Of a stretch of 64,000 nt of DNA, positions 60,179 through 64,000 are shown one piece after another. The position numbers were made by a program, and so were the translations under genes. The DNA lies in assembly GCA_008012115.1 (NCBI GenBank), contig SSEB01000005.1, positions 37,862-101,861 of the forward strand. Direction: 5' to 3'. The notes below the pieces were generated by a model. It ran no database searches. It saw only the letters and a program-made list of their open reading frames with translations, and had not been told where the DNA came from. Source of the stretch: Nevskiaceae bacterium (GTDB lineage: Bacteria > Pseudomonadota > Gammaproteobacteria > Nevskiales > Nevskiaceae). Position 1 is the first letter of the stretch; each line of letters starts with the position of its first letter.

Positions 60179-61302
60179 TGCGTGAGCAGGCGGCCGTCCA
60201 CAGCGAAGCGGAACGGCCCCTTGCCGCGTCCCTGCGCGAACAGCGACAGCGCCTGGCCGTAGTAGGCATCGGCGTCCACCGGCTGCGCCGTTAGCCGCTG
60301 CGCGAGACTGTCCACCGCCGCGGCTTCGTCGGCGACGACGAGGAACGGCCGCATCGCCGCGCGAAAGCCCGGCGGTCCGGCACCCTGCGTGCTGCCGTTG
60401 CGGGTGTCGACGCGCTCCGGCACGTCGCCGCTCCGCGCGACGGCACGCGCCATCGGCCGCAGCGTATCGACGATGCGGGCGCGCGCCGGATCGGCGGCAT
60501 CCATCAAGCCCGCCCACAGATAGACGCGGATGGCGTTGTAGCTGCCGATCGCCTGCGTGTCGGCGTCCGGCTGAAAACCCCGCTGGGCCTGGTACTGCAC
60601 CCAGTCGGGCGCGTAGCCCGAAGGCGCAGCGCCCGTGATCAACTGCAGCGAGGAGGTCAGCAGCGCGCCCCAGCCGGCTTCGGGGTCCTCGTCGGCCAGT
60701 CGTCGCAGCAGCGGCAGGGGGACATAGCTGGGATTGAGCCGCCAGAGCCCGGGCGCAGGATGGAAGCCGTTGGGCCCCGGCAGCAGGGTCAGCCCCAGTC
60801 CGGGCAGCATCGCGGTCTCCTCGGCCAGGATGCGCTTGGCGATCAGGGCCGAGAGCACGGCGTAGCGCCGCTCTTTCCACAATCGTCCCGCTTCGAGCAG
60901 GGCGTAAGCGATCCACAGATCGGCATCGGATGCCGGGTTGTCGTCCAGCACGCCCCAGCTGCCGTCGTCGCGGCGCCCCCACTGCCAGGCCGGCAGGTGC
61001 GCGGTGAAGTCACCCTGCGCAAGATTGTTTTCCGTCCAGGTCAGGATGCGCTCGAAGCTGGCGCGATCGTCGGCGACCAGGGCGAAGAACAGGGCATAGG
61101 CCTGCCCTTCCGACACCGTGTGCCGACGCGGCGTCGAGGCGTCGATCACGCGGCCGTCGTCGCTGAGGAAATGCGCCTTGAACTGGTCCCAGGCCGGCCA
61201 GCCGCAAACCACCGGCACCGCCGCCGACACCGGCGATGCCGCAGTCAGCAGGATCAGCGCAACCAGCAACGCGGCCAGCAGCGACGGACGGCGATCCTGC
61301 AC
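60142..61302 (-). CDS. bcsZ: Endoglucanase BcsZ (cellulase, GH8)
   Basis: 386 aa from the GTG at 61302, 4 bp after the bcsB stop; longer frames extend into bcsB. Signal peptide (LLAALLVALILLTAASPVSA). GH8 acid Glu65 in TVSEGQAYALFFAL and an Asp in DADLWIAYALLEAGRLW are conserved. It trims cellulose chains in the periplasm. Confidence 0.93.
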   Translation of the reverse strand: MQDRRPSLLAALLVALILLTAASPVSAAVPVVCGWPAWDQFKAHFLSDDGRVIDASTPRRHTVSEGQAYALFFALVADDRASFERILTWTENNLAQGDFTAHLPAWQWGRRDDGSWGVLDDNPASDADLWIAYALLEAGRLWKERRYAVLSALIAKRILAEETAMLPGLGLTLLPGPNGFHPAPGLWRLNPSYVPLPLLRRLADEDPEAGWGALLTSSLQLITGAAPSGYAPDWVQYQAQRGFQPDADTQAIGSYNAIRVYLWAGLMDAADPARARIVDTLRPMARAVARSGDVPERVDTRNGSTQGAGPPGFRAAMRPFLVVADEAAAVDSLAQRLTAQPVDADAYYGQALSLFAQGRGKGPFRFAVDGRLLTQWNTECAATSAR

Positions 61303-61306
61303 CGGC

Positions 61307-63556
61307 TCAGTGCTCCATGCGGCGGGCGGCGAAGCCGCGCAGCAGCCCATACGCCAGGAACGCCAGGATCAGGCCCGCCAGCACGCCGAACAGCGCCAGC
61401 AGCAGCGGGTGCTGCGACAGGAACAGCCAGATGCGCAGGTACAGCGGCAGGTGCCCGACGAAGTACGTCGAGCCGGCCTGGAAGCTGTCGATCTGCTGAC
61501 CGCGCACGAAGGCGACATCGCCGCGGATGCGGCCGACGCGGCCTTCGTCCTCCAGCGCGTCGATCACGCTGCCGGTGAGGTCCGGCGACGAGGCGGCGAT
61601 CGCGACCACGCTGCGGCCGCCGGCCAGCGGCGATTCGAAGCCCAGCAACGCCGCCAGCGGTCCACCGGCGGTGACGTCCAGGCGCCAGGTCGAAGGCAGA
61701 TTGCCGCGGCTGTCACCCAGCAGATCGCCGGACATCGCCGCGACGCGCGCCAGTGGTGTGTACGCGCGGCGGTTGCGTTCAATCAGCGCCGGCAGGCTCT
61801 CGCCCCAACGGCTCAGCAGATCCTTGCCTGCGGGACCGCCGATCACCAGCAGGTCGGCGTTCTTGATGCCGGCAGCAGCGGCATCGTGGGTCAACTGGTA
61901 ACGCAGGCCCGGCACACCGGTGATGCGACCCAGGCGGCCGAGCATGAACAGCATGGCCTCGACATCGCTGGCCTGCGGCTCATCGGGCAGCACCACGGCG
62001 GTCTCGGCGAGGTCCGCGTACTTGCTGAACGGGAAGCCGGCGTTGGCGAACAGTGCCAGGTTCGGCATCGCGGTGTAGTGTGGGAACGGCGTCAGGTCGA
62101 TGGTGGAATCCGGATCCACCGCCGAGCGCATCGCATCGACGACGGTGTCCGCGCACTGCCCTTGCTTGTGATAGTCGAGCGCGAACTGGAACTGCAACTG
62201 GTTGTTGCTGCCGACCTGGAACGCCGGGATCACGATCTGGTCGTTGAACTGCGCCAGCGAATCGTCGAGCACCGGCACCAGCATGCGGCTCTTGTCGCCG
62301 CCTTTGCCGCTGGGCCGCAGGCGGAAGGCCTGCACGAAGCTGTTGTTGATGTTGATCGTCAGCGTCGAGTTGTCTTCCGACACCGGCGGCGTGTAGCGGT
62401 AGCGCAGATCCAGCGGCACGCCCCTGCGGTTCCAGGTCAGCAGATCCGGCGGCAGTTTGACGTTGACGCGGATCGGCGGCGGCAGATGTCCCGTCGCCTG
62501 CAGCTGCGACGGATCGTCGACCAGCTCACCGAGCTTGACCACGCGATCCGTGGCGATCCAGTTGGGCGAATCGTAGGCGGGGCGGCGCGGATCGTACTTG
62601 ACTTCGTTGACCGTGGCGCTGCTGCCGCTGAGTACCACCTGCCCCAGCACCAGCGCATCGGCCGCCTTCTGCAGCTGCGCCGCATCGCGGCCCTGGATCA
62701 CCAGCAGCTTGACCGCCGGGGCATCCGGTTCTTCGATCACCGACACCGTCGGCACCTGCACCTCCGGCAGCTTCAGCGACTGCGGCCGCTCGGCATTGGT
62801 GGCGAACACCACGGCGTTGCGGTCCGGCAGGCGGTCGTACAGCGCCGGGAAGCGCGCGCTGCGATAGCTGGCCTCGGCACCGAACCAGGACGCCACCACG
62901 CCGGCGGCGCGCAGGGTTTCGAACGAGGGCTGCGCCGCGAACACGAACGGCAGGTCGAGGCGCCGGTTGTCGCGACGATCGAAGAACGGCGCCGGCAGCA
63001 GGGACAGCGTCGGTTGCAGGGACAACGGCCGCAACTGCAGTTCGATCCGGCTCTGGTTGCTGATCGAGGCCCACAGGCTGGAGTGCATGGCATCCTCGCA
63101 CTCCTGCGTGTAATGCCCGACGAGCTGGATCGACAGCGTGTTGTAGTCGGTGAAGTAACGCGGATCGAGATCGATGTCGCGCTCGACCTCGCCACCGGCC
63201 TGCTCATGGGGCAGCGGCAGTGTGCCGATGACCTCGCCGTTGAGCACCAGCTTGAGGTGCGACAGCGCCGGGACCAGCGCCGGCGAGTAGCTGTAGCGCA
63301 GGTGCAGCTTGGCGCCGGCCACCGTCTCGTCGAGACGCACGCCGAACGGCAGATCGGCACGGCCATCGACGCCTTTGAGCGACAGCGGCGCGTAGTAGCC
63401 CATGTCCTTGAAGCTCAGGTCCAGCGTGCGCAGCGTCGGCGCCGCCGCCGGTATCGCGGCCTGCGCCGCCGACGCGGCGGCAACCTGGCACAGGGCCGCC
63501 ACCGCCAGAAAAGCCATGCTCACGATTCGCAGGTACTGCCGGGTCCCAACCGCCAT
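61307..63556 (-). CDS. bcsB: Cellulose synthase periplasmic subunit BcsB
   Basis: 749 aa. Signal peptide (RIVSMAFLAVAALCQVAAAS), then two carbohydrate-binding and two flavodoxin-like domains in the periplasm, and one C-terminal membrane anchor (LLLALFGVLAGLILAFLAYG) that docks with BcsA. Start ATG 63556 has AAGGAG 6 bases upstream. First gene of the minus-strand operon; its partner bcsA is on the opposite strand 19 kb away. Confidence 0.95.
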   Translation of the reverse strand: MAVGTRQYLRIVSMAFLAVAALCQVAAASAAQAAIPAAAPTLRTLDLSFKDMGYYAPLSLKGVDGRADLPFGVRLDETVAGAKLHLRYSYSPALVPALSHLKLVLNGEVIGTLPLPHEQAGGEVERDIDLDPRYFTDYNTLSIQLVGHYTQECEDAMHSSLWASISNQSRIELQLRPLSLQPTLSLLPAPFFDRRDNRRLDLPFVFAAQPSFETLRAAGVVASWFGAEASYRSARFPALYDRLPDRNAVVFATNAERPQSLKLPEVQVPTVSVIEEPDAPAVKLLVIQGRDAAQLQKAADALVLGQVVLSGSSATVNEVKYDPRRPAYDSPNWIATDRVVKLGELVDDPSQLQATGHLPPPIRVNVKLPPDLLTWNRRGVPLDLRYRYTPPVSEDNSTLTININNSFVQAFRLRPSGKGGDKSRMLVPVLDDSLAQFNDQIVIPAFQVGSNNQLQFQFALDYHKQGQCADTVVDAMRSAVDPDSTIDLTPFPHYTAMPNLALFANAGFPFSKYADLAETAVVLPDEPQASDVEAMLFMLGRLGRITGVPGLRYQLTHDAAAAGIKNADLLVIGGPAGKDLLSRWGESLPALIERNRRAYTPLARVAAMSGDLLGDSRGNLPSTWRLDVTAGGPLAALLGFESPLAGGRSVVAIAASSPDLTGSVIDALEDEGRVGRIRGDVAFVRGQQIDSFQAGSTYFVGHLPLYLRIWLFLSQHPLLLALFGVLAGLILAFLAYGLLRGFAARRMEH

Positions 63557-63675
63557 CGGCGCTCCTTCATGCTGGTCATGCCCGTCCCGCCGGGATACGT
63601 TGATCGCGGGCTCGGGGTCGTGCGTGGTTGCCACAGGATAGCGGCTGTCCCCTTGTCACCGGAAGGGCGCCTGGC

Positions 63676-63711
63676 AAAAAAAGACCAGCCGGGCGCCAAG
63701 CCCGGCTGGTC
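63676..63711 (-). terminator. Terminator after the FadI-type thiolase
   Basis: 12-bp stem GACCAGCCGGGC/GCCCGGCTGGTC with a five-base loop, then seven Ts in the minus direction. A small perfect hairpin GGCCGTC/GACGGCC lies at 63721-63737. Confidence 0.92.
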
Positions 63712-63745
63712 GTGACCACCGGCCGTCCGCGACGGCCGATCAGGC

Positions 63746-64000
63746 TTACTTCTCCACGATGGCGGTGACGCCGACCCCGCCTGCGGCGCAGATGGAGATC
63801 AGGCCACGCCCACCGCCGTTCTCGTCGATGATCTTGGCCAGGCTGGCCAGGATGCGGCCGCCGGTGGCGCCAAACGGGTGGCCCAGGGCCAGCGAGCCGC
63901 CGCGGATGTTCATCTTGCTGCGGTCGATGGCGCCCAGCGGCTTGTCCAGACCCAGCTTGTCCTTGCAGAAGCTCCTGTCCTCCCAGGCCTTGAGGGTGCA
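63746..64000 (-). CDS. fadI: FadI-type acetyl-CoA acyltransferase (5' part outside window)
   Basis: The last 84 residues of a thiolase; the start lies beyond the window edge. The active-site motifs of the C-terminal domain are visible: RGGSLALGHPFGATGGR (catalytic His) and ICAAGGVGVTAIVEK (catalytic Cys). The pattern fits the FadI subgroup better than FadA. It would use the same beta-oxidation substrates as fadBA, or longer/anaerobic ones. Followed by a strong terminator. Confidence 0.85.
   Translation of the reverse strand, partial: CTLKAWEDRSFCKDKLGLDKPLGAIDRSKMNIRGGSLALGHPFGATGGRILASLAKIIDENGGGRGLISICAAGGVGVTAIVEK

Overview
The window is a GC-rich chromosomal segment of a gammaproteobacterium. 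Gene content and order point there: gloB, a YafS-like methyltransferase, rnhA and dnaQ are adjacent; pssA, ilvC and ilvN are adjacent; fadB-fadA, bcs and kdp operons follow. The mix is closest to what I know of Nevskiales/Solimonadaceae-type or Xanthomonad-related lineages, but that placement is inference. No rRNA, tRNA, prophage, CRISPR array or intact transposase was seen.

Layout. 1-4.5 kb: end of a TgpA-type transglutaminase, a PlsC-like acyltransferase, a decayed MFS transporter, rimI and an iron-sulfur uracil-DNA glycosylase with an AT-hook. 4.2-12 kb: branched-chain amino acid genes (leuA with a Leu-rich leader peptide, TPR protein, pssA, ilvC, ilvN) and a divergent ilvB. 12-17 kb: fatty-acid oxidation (enoyl-CoA hydratase, TetR regulator, fadBA). 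17-22.7 kb: histone-H1-like protein, ArsR-methyltransferase fusion, VTT membrane protein, dnaQ-rnhA-yafS and gloB. 23-32 kb: an envelope cluster of secreted and lipoprotein TPR proteins followed by an ExbB/TolQ protein, two ExbD/TolR proteins and a TonB-like AgmX/PglI-C protein, resembling the core of the Agl/Glt trans-envelope machine. 32-37 kb: fabI, MAPEG protein, dicarboxylate symporter, ppiD. 37-44 kb: cellulose genes bcsR-E-F-Q-A-G. 44-48 kb: secreted S53 peptidase with PKD domains. 48-56.8 kb: kdpFABC-kdpDE. 56.8-63.6 kb: bcsB-bcsZ-bcsC on the opposite strand, so the cellulose locus is split around kdp. The window ends in a FadI-type thiolase.

The most unusual signal is an interspersed repeat found in eight intergenic regions (1732, 9948, 18206, 22733, 29241, 33586, 44125, 53242). 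Every copy is exactly 114 bp with the same geometry: a 10-bp end (GCCACCCGCT), a 22-bp arm of unconserved GC-rich sequence, a 50-bp AT-rich imperfect palindrome, a second 22-bp unconserved arm, and the complementary end (AGCGGGTG plus two variable bases). Inside the AT core the few G/C positions sit at mirrored places and stay paired in nearly all copies, and all copies appear to point the same way on the + strand whatever the direction of the neighbouring genes. I do not recognise this as ERIC, BOX, REP/BIME, Correia/NEMIS or an integron attC site.

Other notable items: a 68-bp nested-hairpin direct repeat near 4.2 kb, a duplicated 3' end of kdpB carrying two strong hairpins and an open 60-codon tail, and a second micropeptide gene in front of kdpF.
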